A DNA stretch of 64,000 nt from Blastochloris sulfoviridis (GCF_008630065.1 NZ_VWPL01000010.1:1-64000), one strand, 5' to 3'; shown: positions 17,422 through 28,010, counted from the first letter of the stretch. A program made the numbers and translations. The notes: generated from the sequence alone by a model not told the origin.

Positions 17422-18216
17422 ATGATCGTGCTGGACGCCGAAGCGATAACGGTAACTGCCGGCAGCAAGCGGCTGGTCGACGACGTCTCGCTCGCCATCC
17501 TCGCCGGTCAGGTGGTGACGCTGGTCGGGCCCAATGGCGCCGGCAAATCGACGCTGCTGCGGGCGCTGTCGGGCGAGATCGTGCCGCGCGCCGGCCAGGT
17601 GCGTCTCGGCGGAAAGGAGATCCGCACCCTCGGGCCAGCGGCGCTGGCGCGGCGGCGGGCGGTGATGTCGCAGAACTCGACGGTGGCGTTCGCCTTCACC
17701 GTCGCCGAGGTGGTGCGGATGGGGGCCGGCGAGCGCCAGGGCCCGCGCATCGAGGCGTTCATCGACGCAGCCCTGGCCGAGGTCGACCTCTCCGGCTTCC
17801 GCGAGCGGATCATCACCACGCTGTCGGGCGGCGAGCAGCAGCGCGCCCACTTTGCCCGCGTGCTGGTGCAGCTCATGGTCGGCGCCGAAACCGAAGGCCC
17901 CGGCCTGATGCTGCTCGACGAGCCGATCGCCGCGCTCGACCTGCGCCACCAGCTCGACATCGCCGATTCGATGCGCCGCTTCGCCACCCGCGGCGGCACG
18001 GTGCTGGCGGTTCTGCACGACCTCAACATTGCCGCCCGCATCGCCGACCGCATCCTGGTGCTCGACCGCGGCCGGCTCATCGCCGACGGGCCGCCGCAGG
18101 CGACCGTCACCGAAGCGATGCTGCAGGCGGTGTTCCGGGTCGGCGGCGCGGTCGGGCACGTGCCGCCGCCGGGCACGCCCTTCGTGCTGCCGCACGCCAT
18201 GCGGGCGATGGTTTGA
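17422..18216 (+). CDS. hmuV: Heme ABC transporter ATP-binding protein
   Basis: A 264-residue ATPase that drives HmuU. Walker A is GPNGAGKST, the Q-loop is in AVMSQNSTVAF, the signature is LSGGEQQRAHFARVL, Walker B is LMLLDEPIAALD, and the switch His is in AVLHDLNIAARIAD. HmuV proteins often have the extra GPGLMLLDEP region seen here after the signature. It starts 3 bp after hmuU and is the last gene of the operon. A small palindromic repeat follows directly (18217-18252) and may act as terminator. Confidence 0.96.
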   Translation: MIVLDAEAITVTAGSKRLVDDVSLAILAGQVVTLVGPNGAGKSTLLRALSGEIVPRAGQVRLGGKEIRTLGPAALARRRAVMSQNSTVAFAFTVAEVVRMGAGERQGPRIEAFIDAALAEVDLSGFRERIITTLSGGEQQRAHFARVLVQLMVGAETEGPGLMLLDEPIAALDLRHQLDIADSMRRFATRGGTVLAVLHDLNIAARIADRILVLDRGRLIADGPPQATVTEAMLQAVFRVGGAVGHVPPPGTPFVLPHAMRAMV

Positions 18217-18252
18217 ACGGTTTCCGGTTGATCCGCCGGAAACCGTATCAAA
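18217..18252. repeat. Dispersed palindromic repeat, family B (short copy)
   Basis: 'acggtttccggttgatcc' faces 'gccggaaaccgtatc', forming a perfect ACGGTTTCCGG stem directly after hmuV. Longer copies are at 38513-38650 and 42651-42775. It probably serves as a transcription end point here. Confidence 0.75.
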
Positions 18253-18277
18253 TTTTCATTTCTCTCCGTCATGAAAG

Positions 18278-18720
18278 CTATCGCAACAAGAGCGTGGGGA
18301 TGGTCGAGGAGCGCAACAGGTCGGCAGTCTTGCTGCCGAACAGCAGGCTGCGCAGTGGCGAGTGACCAAACGCGCCCATGATGAGCATATCGATGGCCTG
18401 TTCTTTGACCGTCTTGGCAATGGTGCTTTCCGCATCGCCTGGGATCAGCGCGGCGGTGACGTCGAAGCCCGCGGCCTCCAGGGTGGCTTTGGCCCAATCA
18501 AGCTTTTCTTGATGGCGTCCTGGGTTTCCTTGCCCGACATCAGCAGGCAGATCGGCAGCCCCCGGAACAACGGACTCTCTGCCGCCATCTCGACGCCACG
18601 CCGGGTGATGGTGCCGCCATCGAAGGCGATCATCACGCGCCGCGGCTCCTTGAAGTCTTCGGTCACGGTCAGGATGGGCTTGCGAAGAGAGAGATAGCCC
18701 CGCCTATCGCGCGATGGCGT
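18278..18720 (-). pseudogene. Universal stress protein (UspA family) pseudogene, truncated and frameshifted
   Basis: The minus strand encodes the second domain of a two-domain UspA protein in two frames. KPILTVTEDFKEPRRVMIAF and CLLMSGKETQDAIKK are in one frame. After a frameshift near 18500-18507 it continues as KLDWAKATLEAAGFDVTAAL, MLIMGAFGHSPLRSLLFGSK and ends STIPTLLLR at 18278. The G-x2-G-x9-G-S/T phosphate loop motif of Usp is recognisable as GAFGHSPLRSLLFGS. The N-terminal Usp domain is missing beyond about 18720. It lies beside a broken integrase, so insertion or deletion there may have destroyed it. Confidence 0.75.
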
Positions 18721-18819
18721 GATCGTTGATGTTCTGAGCCAGAGGGCTTTTGGACACATGACGATTTCAGAGCTTACGCTTAAACCCAGCATCGACGATT
18801 CGGTTCGGCGGCATGAGGT

Positions 18820-19240
18820 GTCAAGACGGCCGAGAGCCTCAAGTACTTTGTGCTCCACCAACTGCTCACGGTTATCGGCTTCGTCGACTGGGCGATGGCG
18901 GGGCGACAGCTTTCTGTTCGAGCGACTGCACGAATGCTCCGATCCGGCCGACGTCGCGTCCAAGAGGACGAACCGGTTGCTGCAGCGCGCCGGTGCCAAG
19001 GGGCGCCATTTCGAAGTGGGCCACTCGCTCCGGCACGGCGCGAGGGATCTGATGAGCGACGAGGATATCGAAGAAGAGGCCAGCCGCCTGCAGATGGGTC
19101 ACGAACTCGGAGATGTTCACGATCGGTTTGGGCGCCGGGCCGAGTTTCGTCGCGCGGAGTGTGCTGCCCTTGCGCACATGGCGCTACCGGCCGGCATCGA
19201 ATGGTCCGTTTTCCGTGGGCTCGATTTCGAGCGGATATCG
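18820..19240 (+). pseudogene. Tyrosine recombinase (phage-type integrase) C-terminal remnant
   Basis: Only the catalytic domain's end remains, in two frames. SLKYFVLHQLLTVIGFVDW (about 18835-18890) resembles the 'HPxLxxxGFLDY' segment of integrases. A frameshift near 18900 leads to LFERLHECSDPADVASKRTN and FEVGHSLRHGARDLM, which holds the H-x-x-R box (H at 19022, R at 19031). RLQMGHELGDVHDRFG follows, with the conserved GH (19097-19102). The residue at the place of the nucleophile Tyr is Phe (19127-19129), so even this part would be inactive. The tail EWSVFRGLDFERI ends at about 19237. It marks a former mobile element. Confidence 0.7.
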
Positions 19241-19254
19241 AAGAATCCGCGCCC

Positions 19255-19386
19255 TTATACCAACGGCCGCGAATGCGGACCGTTGGTTCCGGTCGCGGAT
19301 TTTCGCGAAATCTCTGATTTCGGATGAGAAAATCCGCGAGAGCCAACGGCCCCACGCGTCAGCGTCTGGGGCCGTTGGTATTATAG
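19255..19386 (+). repeat. Long palindromic repeat, family C (about 130 bp)
   Basis: Composite of nested inverted repeats: 'ccaacggccgcgaatgcgg', 'cgcggattttcgcgaaatc' and 'gagaaaatccgcgag', then 'caacggccccacgcgtcag' mirrored by 'gtctggggccgttggt'. A nearly identical copy lies in the opposite orientation at 33986-34111, with shorter forms at 36062 and 48362. This copy directly follows the integrase remnant. A role as a small non-autonomous mobile element (MITE- or REP-like) is inferred. Confidence 0.8.
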
Positions 19387-19440
19387 GGCGTCGGCGAAAG
19401 CCCGCTCCTTCGAGCATCCGCCGATCTCGTTGAACCAGGC

Positions 19441-19514
19441 GGACGCTCCAAATTATTGAGTTGTCGCATTCTCTTCCGCGAAACCGGTTTCCACTTTTGC
19501 GGAGAATGCTCTAG
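19441..19514 (-). repeat. Dispersed palindromic repeat, family A
   Basis: 'attgagttgtcgcattctc' to 'cttttgcggagaatgctct', matching the copies at 35818-36025 in inverse orientation. It lies between the scar region and livF. Confidence 0.8.
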
Positions 19515-19587
19515 GCTCATTGTTGTCGGACTGGGTGTCTTGTCCATGCCACGCTGACGCCCTCCTGTCCTCCACGGCTTAGGTCGA

Positions 19588-20336
<749 letters not shown>

Positions 20337-20340
<4 letters not shown>

Positions 20341-21101
20341 ACCTGCTCCTCGCCGAGATAGGCCTCGACCACTTTCGGGTTGCCCTTGATCTCGTCAGGC
20401 AAGCCCTGCGCGATGACGCGCCCGCCGGCCAGCACGGTAATGCGGTCTGCCAGCGAGAACACCACGTGCATGTCGTGTTCGATGATGACGATCGTCATGC
20501 CGGATTCCTTAAATTTCCGGAGAATGTCGATCGTCGCGTTGGTATCCGCTCGGGCCATGCCGGCGGTCGGCTCGTCGAGCAGCAGGAGCTTGGGTTGCTG
20601 CACCACGCTCATCACCAGCTCCAGCCGACGCTTGTCACCGCGCGACAGCGCCCCGGCAAGGTGATTGAGGTGGCCGCCGAGGCCGAGATCGGTCAGCGCC
20701 TTGGTGGCGCGGAGGCCGGTCTCGCTCCGGTCGCCAAAGCGCGACAATAGCCTGAGGCGGAACGCGCCGTCGCGATGTGACAGCATCGCCATCATGACGT
20801 TCTCGACGACCGTGAGGTCGGCGAAGATCTCCGGGGTCTGGAACACCCGCGCGACACCGAGCTGGTTGATCTCGAACGGACGCCGTCCGGTGAGTTCGGT
20901 GCCGGCGAGCAGCACCTTGCCCTTGGTGGGCTCCAAGCCGCCGACGCAGACATTGAGCAGCGTCGACTTGCCGGCACCGTTCGGACCGATGATGGCGTGC
21001 GTCTCGCCCTCGCGGATGTCGAGATGGACGTTGCTCAGCGCGTCGAGGCCGCCGAAGGTCTTGGAGACGTGGTCGATGTGGAGAACGATCGGCTTGCTCA
21101 T
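20337..21101 (-). CDS. livG: Branched-chain amino acid type ABC transporter, ATP-binding protein LivG
   Basis: A 254-residue ATPase. Walker A is [13 protein letters not shown], the signature is [15 protein letters not shown], where RGD replaces the common GGQ, and Walker B is [12 protein letters not shown]. The block [20 protein letters not shown] is typical of LivG. The altered signature LSRGDKRR occurs in a sub-branch of these transporters, so it is not a sign of decay. It overlaps livM and livF by ATGA on either side. Confidence 0.93.
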
Positions 21102-22315
21102 GATGCTGTCTCCCTCATCGCCTTGGCAGACTCACGGGTTCGCGATGTGTGATCGTCCGGCGGCATGTCCTCGATCACACTCTCGCCGATCGCATCGCGC
21201 TGCGGGGAATCGCCGAGCGACTTGACCTTCGGGGTATGCTTGAGGCGGAGCAGTCGCATCACGCCTTCCATGATGCCGCCGGGCAGGAAGATGACGACCA
21301 GCATGAACAACAGGCCGAGCGTCAATGCCCAACCCTCGCCGACGAACATGCCGAGCACGCTCACCACATTGTCGCGCAGGTCGTCGGGAAGGAAGGAGAA
21401 GATCGCGGCGAGCTGGACGTCGTTGTAGGACGAGAAGATGTTCTCGAAATACTTGATCATGCCGGTGCCGACCACCGGGCCGAGCAGCGTGCCAGCGCCG
21501 CCGAGAATGGTCATCAGCACCACCTCGCCCGACGCCGTCCACTGCATGCGCTCGGCGCCCGCCAAGGGGTCGACCGCTGCGAGCAGCGCACCGGCCAGGC
21601 CGGCATACATGCCGGAGATGATGAAGGCGGTGAGAAGGAACGGTCTCGTGTTGTAGCCGGTGAAGCCCATGCGCTTCTGGTTCGACTTGATGGCGCGCAG
21701 CGTCATGCCGAACGGCGAGCGGAACACCGCGATCGACAGGCCAAAGGCCGCCACCAGCACCGCGCCGCAGACATAATAGCCGGCCCAGCCGGTCATCTGC
21801 AGCCCGAACAGCGAGGGCGCGGGCGAGACGTAGCCGAACACGGCGTCGACCACGCGCGGATCGTCGCGCAGCACGCGAAGGCCAGTCTCGCCATTGGTGA
21901 TCGGCGTCAACACCGAATAGGCCATGTTGTAGCACATCTGCGCGAACGCCAGCGTCAGGATCGAGAAGTAGATGCCCGATCGGCGCAGGCTGACATAGCC
22001 GATGGCGAGGGCGAGAATCCCGGCAAACAGCACCGCGAGCAGGATCGCCGGAACGAGGTCCATCGAGACCAGCTTGAATGACCACACCGCGGCGTAGGAG
22101 CCGACGCCGAGAAACGCGGCGTGGCCGAAAGACAGATAGCCGGTGAGGCCGAACAGGATGTTGAAGCCGATGGCGAAGATGCCGTAGATGGCGAACTTCT
22201 GCAGGAGGTCCGGATAGCCGGCGCCGATCGGCTCAAAGATCACCGGGCCCAAGGCCACCATGACGGCGAAGCCGATCAAAAGGGCGAAATCGGCGAGCTT
22301 GCTGGCGTGTTTCAT
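21098..22315 (-). CDS. livM: Branched-chain amino acid type ABC transporter permease LivM
   Basis: A 405-residue permease with about ten membrane helices. The family block [20 protein letters not shown] is followed by [20 protein letters not shown] and by [20 protein letters not shown] before the last helices. A charged cytoplasmic tail of about 60 residues after [20 protein letters not shown] makes it longer than usual. It starts 4 bp downstream of livH and overlaps livG. Confidence 0.94.
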   Translation of the reverse strand: MKHASKLADFALLIGFAVMVALGPVIFEPIGAGYPDLLQKFAIYGIFAIGFNILFGLTGYLSFGHAAFLGVGSYAAVWSFKLVSMDLVPAILLAVLFAGILALAIGYVSLRRSGIYFSILTLAFAQMCYNMAYSVLTPITNGETGLRVLRDDPRVVDAVFGYVSPAPSLFGLQMTGWAGYYVCGAVLVAAFGLSIAVFRSPFGMTLRAIKSNQKRMGFTGYNTRPFLLTAFIISGMYAGLAGALLAAVDPLAGAERMQWTASGEVVLMTILGGAGTLLGPVVGTGMIKYFENIFSSYNDVQLAAIFSFLPDDLRDNVVSVLGMFVGEGWALTLGLLFMLVVIFLPGGIMEGVMRLLRLKHTPKVKSLGDSPQRDAIGESVIEDMPPDDHTSRTRESAKAMRETAS

Positions 22316-22319
22316 CTTA

Positions 22320-23327
22320 TCAGCTCTCCATCACACCCTTGCGTCCCATCAGTCCGCGCGGCCGGACCAGCAGGACGGCCACCGCCACGAGATAGATGAT
22401 GATCTGGTCGATGCCGGGGATCAGCGCCTTAACCTCGTTCATCGACGCGAACGACTGCACAATGCCGAGCAGGAAGCCCGCCAGCACCGCGCCGGGCAGC
22501 GAGCCCATGCCGCCCACCACCACCACCACGAAGGACATCACCAGGAAGTCCATGCCCATGTGGTAATCGGGCGGCAGGATCGGCGTGTACATCACGCCGG
22601 CCACACCGGCGACGATGGCGGCAATACCGAACACGATGGTGAAGCGCCGCTCGACATTGATGCCGAGCAGGCCGACCGTCTCGCGGTCCTGCATGCCGGC
22701 GCGCACCACCATGCCGAAGGTGGTGAGCTGCAGGAAGGCGAACACCGCGCCGATGACGGCGAGCGAGAACACCAGATAGACGATGCGCCAGTAGGGGTAG
22801 ACGATGGTCTCGGTCAGCGAGAGGCTGCCGGAGAAGATCTCCGGCGCGGTCTGCGGAATCGGATTGGCGCCGAAGATCTGCTTGACGATCTCCTGCAGCA
22901 CGATCGCGAGGCCGAAGGTGACGAGAATCTGGTCGGCATGCGGACGCTTGTAGAAGAAGCGAATCAAGCCGCGCTCCAGCACCACGCCGATCAGCAGCAT
23001 CACCGGAATGGCCAGCAGGATGGAAACCGGCACCGAAAGGTCGATGAGGAAGCGCCCCCAATCGCCCAGAAGGTCCTGCACGAAGGGGGTTCTGATTTCG
23101 AGCGGCGAGCCCCACGGTGTGGTCTGCGTCGGGTCGATTCTGACGGTTTCGAGCGTCAGCAGCTTGTGCAGCGTGACCGCGCAGAAGGCCCCGAGCATGA
23201 ACAGCGCGCCGTGCGCGAAGTTCACGACGCCGAGCGTGCCGAATGCCAGCGTAAGCCCCAGTGCGATCAGCGCATAGGCAGCCCCCTTGTCGAGGCCGTT
23301 CATGATTTGCAGGATGAGTGCGTCCAT
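22320..23327 (-). CDS. livH: Branched-chain amino acid type ABC transporter permease LivH
   Basis: A 335-residue permease paired with LivM. The opening [20 protein letters not shown] and [20 protein letters not shown] are the family signature. A loop of about 40 residues ([20 protein letters not shown] and on) is inserted after the third helix, and [20 protein letters not shown] and [19 protein letters not shown] follow. The insertion is seen in HAAT systems other than the classical Leu/Ile/Val type. It is separated from livK by 392 bp. Confidence 0.94.
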   Translation of the reverse strand: MDALILQIMNGLDKGAAYALIALGLTLAFGTLGVVNFAHGALFMLGAFCAVTLHKLLTLETVRIDPTQTTPWGSPLEIRTPFVQDLLGDWGRFLIDLSVPVSILLAIPVMLLIGVVLERGLIRFFYKRPHADQILVTFGLAIVLQEIVKQIFGANPIPQTAPEIFSGSLSLTETIVYPYWRIVYLVFSLAVIGAVFAFLQLTTFGMVVRAGMQDRETVGLLGINVERRFTIVFGIAAIVAGVAGVMYTPILPPDYHMGMDFLVMSFVVVVVGGMGSLPGAVLAGFLLGIVQSFASMNEVKALIPGIDQIIIYLVAVAVLLVRPRGLMGRKGVMES

Positions 23328-23719
23328 TCGCCGCCAACCTCGTATTTGGCCGGGAGCAACGCTCCGGGCCCGCCCGTTCCGGGTGTGTCACCGCGATGTC
23401 GAAGACGTCGCCTTTTACCGAGGCCGCCGCGATGCGGCGACACCTCATGCCCAACGGCCCAGAATGCCTGAGGCAATGCCTGCGGCATTGGGCCGTCGTC
23501 CATCTCGTCGAATTTCCCATCCGGAATCGGAGATGAACGGAGAGCCGGCGATCATGGCCGACGCTTGGTGGCTACCGCCGTAATTATCCAAGGGAGGCGC
23601 CGACGCACAGCTGGATCGGCGGAACGCTCGACCGATCGGCCGCGCCTCGCAGAGGGCGCGGTCGACCGGTTGTGTCGGTTCACACCGTAACCTGAGTCAG
23701 CGCCAGTGCCGACTGCAGC
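23328..23719. other. Spacer between livK and livH
   Basis: 392 bp without a gene. Inverted segments such as 'aatgcctgaggcaatgcctgcggcatt', read as short pieces (about 23464-23490), and the 'ggcgcggtcgaccgg' region (23655-23671) can fold. A hairpin after livK that spares part of the transcript would let the binding protein be made in excess over the membrane parts, as in other ABC operons. This is inference. Confidence 0.4.
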
Positions 23720-25069
23720 TCAGCACTTCTTCGCAGCCTTCGACCCGAGATCGCCGCCGAAGATCGCGGGATCGTAGGTCACCTCCGCCGCCGGCACGAT
23801 CTTCTTGATCGCGAGCAGGTCGTACTTGTCCTTCGGGTTTTCCTTGCCCTGCACGACGAGCACGTCCTTGAAGCATTGGTGGTCGGCGGCGCGGTAGAGC
23901 GTCTTGCCGTTGCCCATGCCGTCGAACTCGAAGCCTTCCAAGGCTTCGATCACCTTGGTGGGGTTGAAGGTGCCAGCGCGCTGGCAGGCGTCGGCGTAGA
24001 GAATGGCCTGCACGTAGCAGGTCTGGGCGGCCTGCGAGGGCGGCATGCCATAGGCCGCGCCGAACGACTTGGTGAACGCCTTGGTGGCAGCGTCCTCGAG
24101 CTTCCAGTCCCAGTTGGCGGTGCCGATGATGCCCTTGATGTTGTCGCCCGCTCCTTGCGCCATCAGTTCGGAGAACAGCGGCACCACGATCTCGAACTTC
24201 TTGCCGTTGGCCATCTTCTCGCGCAGGCCGAACTGCACCGCCTGGGTCAAGGAGTTGATCATGTCCTTGCCGTAGTGGTTCAGAATCAGCACGTCGGCGC
24301 CCGAGTTCAGCACCGGGGTGATGTACTGCGAGAAGTCACCGGCACCGAGCGGGGTGCGCACGGTCTTGACGGTGGTCCAGCCCAGCTTCTCGGTGGCGTC
24401 CTTGATCGATTCCTCCTGGGTCCAGCCCCAGGTGTAGTCGGCGGTGAGGTGATAGGCGGCGCGGTCCTTGCCGTACGCCTCCGCCAGCACCGGACCGAGC
24501 GCCAAGCCCGACATGTAGGCGTTGAAGAAGTGGCGGAAGCCGAAGGCGCGCTTGTCCTTGCCGGTGGTGTCGTTGGAATGGGTGAGGCCGGCCATGAAGA
24601 TCACGCCGGTGTCCTGGCACAGCGACTGGACCGCGACCGCCTCGGCGGAGGAGGAGCCGCCGGTGATCATGATGGCGCCGTCCTTCTCGATCATGCGCTT
24701 GGCGGTGGCGCGCGCCGCATCGGCCTTGGTCTGGGTGTCGCCGCTGACGAACGCCACCTTCTTGCCGAGGATGCCGTTGCCCTTGAGCGCCAGCGGCTTC
24801 ATGGTCTTCAGCAGGCCGCCGTCGCCCTCGCCATTGATGTGTTTGACGGCGAGTTGGAGCGCACGCAGCTCATCCAGGCCCTCGTCGGCATAGGGGCCGG
24901 TCTGCGGCACGTTGAAACCGAAGGTGACGGTCGAGCCCTTCGGCATATTGCAGAAATCGTCGGCCCACGCATCGCGAATGAAGAAGGTCGGCGCAGCAAG
25001 CGCACCAGCGCCGGCGAGACCTGCCTTGAGAGCGGCTCTGCGATTCAGGCGAAATATCCGATCGGTCAT
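23720..25069 (-). CDS. livK: Periplasmic substrate-binding protein of the LivFGMH transporter
   Basis: A 449-residue type I periplasmic binding protein (HAAT family). The N-terminus has a Tat-like signal, NRRAALKAGLAGAGALAAP, cut near RDAWAD, so it may be exported folded. The mature protein shows TVTFGFNVPQTGPYADEGLD, IEKDGAIMITGGSSSAEAVA and FGFRHFFNAYMSGLALGPVL. It is longer than LivK/LivJ (about 370) and lacks their ligand pocket signature, so the ligand may be a short-chain or aromatic carboxylate or an amide. It heads the operon; the promoter should lie in 25070-25250. Confidence 0.88.
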   Translation of the reverse strand: MTDRIFRLNRRAALKAGLAGAGALAAPTFFIRDAWADDFCNMPKGSTVTFGFNVPQTGPYADEGLDELRALQLAVKHINGEGDGGLLKTMKPLALKGNGILGKKVAFVSGDTQTKADAARATAKRMIEKDGAIMITGGSSSAEAVAVQSLCQDTGVIFMAGLTHSNDTTGKDKRAFGFRHFFNAYMSGLALGPVLAEAYGKDRAAYHLTADYTWGWTQEESIKDATEKLGWTTVKTVRTPLGAGDFSQYITPVLNSGADVLILNHYGKDMINSLTQAVQFGLREKMANGKKFEIVVPLFSELMAQGAGDNIKGIIGTANWDWKLEDAATKAFTKSFGAAYGMPPSQAAQTCYVQAILYADACQRAGTFNPTKVIEALEGFEFDGMGNGKTLYRAADHQCFKDVLVVQGKENPKDKYDLLAIKKIVPAAEVTYDPAIFGGDLGSKAAKKC

Positions 25070-25386
25070 TTAGAGTCTCCGTGGGTTTCCTTGATACGTC
25101 TTTTATCGTTGTTTATAGCCGAGATGGGACTTATGTCTCGTTCTATTTAGATTTATACCTGCGGCTACGTATTCAATAAAGGATTTTAAATTCATTTAAC
25201 AATACAGTCAATTACTACGATGGTCGAATGACGCCGAATGTCGTATGTGCAGTGCAGCAACGTCCAACGGAAATATTTTACGCACGACCAGGTTATGGAG
25301 TTCGACTCGCCGAATACAAGGTCGCAGCGCGATCCCCCCGCGCGCAGGGCGGGCTCCCCTCGGCTCGCTGTCGTGTTGGTCGTGGG
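25070..25386. other. Promoter region of livK
   Basis: 317 bp between doxX (end) and livK (start), both on the minus strand. The part at 25100-25215 is strongly AT-rich against the background and probably holds the livK promoter. No gene and no box that I can name. Confidence 0.45.
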
Positions 25387-25863
25387 TCACCGGCCAACGA
25401 ACCGACGGGCGATCAGGTGGTCCAACGACACCAGGCCGGGGCCGCGGGCCAGCACCACGAGGAGGCAGGTCGCCCACACGCCGTGGGTTGGCCATGCGCC
25501 CGGATAAACGAAGATCTGGATCACCGCGGTCATGACGAGCAGCGCCAGAGCCGACGCCCGGCTCGCCAGCCCGACCACCAGCAGAGCCGGGAACAGGTGC
25601 TCGGCGATCGCTGCCGCGTGGGCGGCGATCAGCGGATCGACGAACGGCAGCTTGTAGTCTTCGCGAAACAGCACCACGGCGCTGTCCGACAGGGCGAAGC
25701 CGTCGACCTTGGTCTGGCCGGATTGCCAGAACACCGCCGCGGGAAACAGTCGCGCGCAGAGCCCGACCACGGCATGGGGAATGCGGTCGAGCAGGGACAC
25801 GGCGCGGCGCACCAACCTCAGCGGGGCGGACGCCGGCGACGGTACGGACACGATGTCGGTCAC
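25387..25863 (-). CDS. DoxX family membrane protein
   Basis: A 158-residue protein with four predicted membrane helices. Typical DoxX blocks are VVGLCARLFPAAVFWQSGQT with the following VDGF, HAAAIAEHLFPALLVVGLAS, and ALALLVMTAVIQIFVYPGAW with the downstream HGVW. It overlaps bufC by 4 bp and is the last gene of the bufferin operon, where DoxX proteins are frequent partners. A redox or quinone-linked role is proposed for DoxX in general, but its task in this operon is unknown. Confidence 0.88.
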   Translation of the reverse strand: MTDIVSVPSPASAPLRLVRRAVSLLDRIPHAVVGLCARLFPAAVFWQSGQTKVDGFALSDSAVVLFREDYKLPFVDPLIAAHAAAIAEHLFPALLVVGLASRASALALLVMTAVIQIFVYPGAWPTHGVWATCLLVVLARGPGLVSLDHLIARRFVGR

Positions 25864-26627
25864 GACGGAACCTCCGAAGCATGAATGGCGGCGATGAGCC
25901 GGGTCTCGATCAGGTCGGCCAGCGCGGCGGTGAGGTCGAATGCGGCGGCGTCGGCGAGCGCCGTCTCGATGGCGTCGGCGACGGATTGACCGGCGGCGAG
26001 CGCAGCGAGGAAGGCGCCACCGCCGGGCGGCAAGCGGCGGACGACGACGCGATGGCCGTCGCGCCCCACAAGCGCATCCTGTGGTCGCCAGTCGTCGATC
26101 GCGGCGAGCGGTGCCTCGCCGACGTTCATCGCCCAGATCGTCACCAGAGGATGAAGCGAGCGGATCACCGTGGTGCCGGGGAGCAGCGTCGCCCGCGCCG
26201 CGCCGAGTTCGCCGGCGTGGAGTTCGGCGAACGCCGCGGCGTCGAGCCCGTCGGCGTCAACGGCGTGATAGGCGTGCGTGCGCGCCGCCTCAAGCCGCGC
26301 CACGTCGGCGAGAAAGGGCAACTCGGCCACCGGCGCGAAGGTTTCGAGGAACGCCGGCAGGGCGTCGCCATAGTGCATCATCAGCGGCGAGCGCGGCGGA
26401 TGGGCGCGGACGAACACGCCAGCCATCGCGCGGAAGAACTCGTCGCCGACAATGGCGCAAACCGCCGGGAAACGTGCCTCCAGCGCCTCGACGAGCCCGA
26501 CCACGACATTGTTGCGATAGACCGCGAAGCGCTGCGTCGGCGCGCCCGTACGGCGTGAGACGAGGCCGGTCGGCACCGGCAGGGTCGGGTCGAGCAGCGC
26601 GGCGGCGAAACCATCCTGCCAGGTCAT
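25860..26627 (-). CDS. bufC: BufC-type DUF2063 (DNA-binding-like) protein, bufferin maturation partner
   Basis: A 255-residue DUF2063-like protein. The opening WQDGFAAALLDPTLPVPTGL and FAVYRNNVVVGLVEALEARF with FPAV and GDEFFRAMAGVF are the family signature. In MNIO systems such proteins bind the precursor peptide and present it to the iron oxygenase, despite the old DNA-binding name. The ATG at 26627 has GAGG seven bases upstream. It starts 8 bp after bufB and overlaps doxX by ATGA. Confidence 0.87.
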   Translation of the reverse strand: MTWQDGFAAALLDPTLPVPTGLVSRRTGAPTQRFAVYRNNVVVGLVEALEARFPAVCAIVGDEFFRAMAGVFVRAHPPRSPLMMHYGDALPAFLETFAPVAELPFLADVARLEAARTHAYHAVDADGLDAAAFAELHAGELGAARATLLPGTTVIRSLHPLVTIWAMNVGEAPLAAIDDWRPQDALVGRDGHRVVVRRLPPGGGAFLAALAAGQSVADAIETALADAAAFDLTAALADLIETRLIAAIHASEVPS

Positions 26628-26635
26628 GACCCGCC

Positions 26636-27493
26636 TCACGCCACTGACCGTGCGGCCGCCGCATCGGCGAGCCATCGTTCGGCGGCGGCCGCCTCGCCGC
26701 GCAGGATCGGCCAAGTCGGCACGTCGTTGTCCCATTCGATCAAGGTCGGCAGCGGGCCGGACCGGGCGAGCACGTGCCCGTAGAGCGCCCAAACCGGATC
26801 GGGAACCGGCGAATCGTGCGCGTCGATCAGCAGCGGGACGCCCCCCTCGTCCTCGGCGACGGCATGGCCAGCGAGATGAATTTCGCCGACGTCGGCGAGC
26901 GGGAAGCCGGCAAGGTAGGCCTGCGCATCGGTGCCGTGGTTGACGGCCGACACGAAGACGTTGGCGATGTCGAGCAGCAGGCCGCAGCCGCTGCGCCGCA
27001 CCACCTCGGCCAGGAAGTCGACCTCGGCGATCGTGCTGTCCGCGAACAGCACATAGGTCGCCGGGTTCTCCAACAGCATGCGGCGCCCAAGCACGTCCTG
27101 CACCTCGGCGACATGGTCGGCGACGCGGGCGAGCGTCACGGCCGTATAGGGAATCGGCAGGAGATCGTTCAGAAAGACCTCGCCGTGGCTCGACCAGGCG
27201 AGATGCTCCGAGAAGCTCTCCGGCGCGTGGCGGTCGCAGAGGCGACGCAGCCGCGCAAGGTGCGCGCGGTCGAGCGGACGGTCGGCGCCGATCGACAGGC
27301 CGACACCGTGGATCGATAGGGCGAAGCGCTGGTGCAGGGCGGCGAGCTGGGCGTGGGGCCGCCCGCCGTCGCCCATGTAGTTCTCGGCGTGGACCTCGAC
27401 GAACCCGATCGGTCCGGGATCGGCAAGGATGGCGTCGAGATGCTGCGACTTGAAACCGACGCCGGCGCGGGCGGGAAGCGTGGGGGTGATCAT
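26636..27493 (-). CDS. bufB: BufB-type DUF692 multinuclear non-heme iron oxygenase (MNIO)
   Basis: A 285-residue TIM-barrel protein of the DUF692/MNIO family, which uses two or three irons to modify cysteines of a partner peptide. Metal-ligand blocks are visible: [78 protein letters not shown] and LIEWDND. In bufferin systems it turns cysteines into thiooxazole-type groups that bind copper. An ATG at 27529 is also possible; 27493 is chosen because family members begin near [11 protein letters not shown]. It lies between bufA and bufC. Confidence 0.92.
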   Translation of the reverse strand: MITPTLPARAGVGFKSQHLDAILADPGPIGFVEVHAENYMGDGGRPHAQLAALHQRFALSIHGVGLSIGADRPLDRAHLARLRRLCDRHAPESFSEHLAWSSHGEVFLNDLLPIPYTAVTLARVADHVAEVQDVLGRRMLLENPATYVLFADSTIAEVDFLAEVVRRSGCGLLLDIANVFVSAVNHGTDAQAYLAGFPLADVGEIHLAGHAVAEDEGGVPLLIDAHDSPVPDPVWALYGHVLARSGPLPTLIEWDNDVPTWPILRGEAAAAERWLADAAAARSVA

Positions 27494-27548
27494 CGCGATG
27501 TATCCGGGCGGGGGAAGGAGGCGCGGCATCGCCGCGCCCCGATGCCGA

Positions 27549-27851
27549 TCAGCTCTTCACCGGCTCGAGCGAGCCCGTGCCCTTCGGCGTCTTCATCGTG
27601 GTGCAGGTGCCCTTGGGGACGTACTTCCAGGCGTTGCCCTGGTAGTCTACCTTCGATGTGCCCGCGCAGGTCGTGCCGGGCCCGGCCGCGCAGTCGTTTT
27701 GCCCCTTCAACGCGACGCCGAAGCACTTCTCCTTGGCGGCGTTCTTGCCGGGGTCTTGGGCGCCGGCCGGAACGGTGGCGAGTGCCAGCGCAGAGGCCAG
27801 CGAGCCAGCGAGGGCGAGGGTGGCGGTGCGGCGGTTGGTGCGGCGGTTCAT
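27549..27851 (-). CDS. bufA: BufA1-type bufferin precursor (periplasmic metal-chelating RiPP)
   Basis: A 100-residue exported peptide. A signal peptide (about 1-31, ending AGAQ) leads to a mature part with four cysteines (C43, C54, C62, C83) in the pattern [20 protein letters not shown], then [10 protein letters not shown] and [13 protein letters not shown]. This is the DUF2282-like bufferin pattern. Bufferins are ribosomal peptides modified by BufB with BufC and then exported, where they chelate excess copper. The start has GAGGAG seven bases upstream. It is the first gene of bufA-B-C-doxX and is divergent from an ECF sigma gene that shares its promoter sequence. Confidence 0.92.
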   Translation of the reverse strand: MNRRTNRRTATLALAGSLASALALATVPAGAQDPGKNAAKEKCFGVALKGQNDCAAGPGTTCAGTSKVDYQGNAWKYVPKGTCTTMKTPKGTGSLEPVKS

Positions 27852-27916
27852 GGGTGGTCTCCTCGAGTGCTGGTGGATCGGGTCGCTGCTGGCCGTTGGG
27901 CGGCCACACGACACCC

Positions 27917-27942
27917 TTCGGCCACGCCACGCACTCCGTTAC
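27917..27942 (-). promoter_or_regulatory. Putative SigF-type promoter of the bufferin operon
   Basis: On the minus strand, GTAACG (27942-27937) is followed after exactly 16 bp by CGAA (27920-27917). The same two elements with the same spacing occur on the plus strand before the sigma gene (28011-28036). The Caulobacter SigF promoter, as I recall it, is GTAACC-N16-CGAA. Transcription would begin near 27910 and leave a leader of about 60 nt before bufA. Confidence 0.7.
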
Positions 27943-28010
27943 GCCGCTCACGCGGCTGTGTCCGGCGACCGCGTCGCGAACACAGCTGCGCAACCGGGCG
28001 CCAGCAGCCT

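Noticed and set aside
20593-20640. Defective LivG signature (LSRGDKRR in place of LSGGQ)
   Set aside because: The rest of the ATPase is intact and in-frame, and this variant is found in a sub-branch of LivG proteins, so it is not taken as a pseudogene sign.
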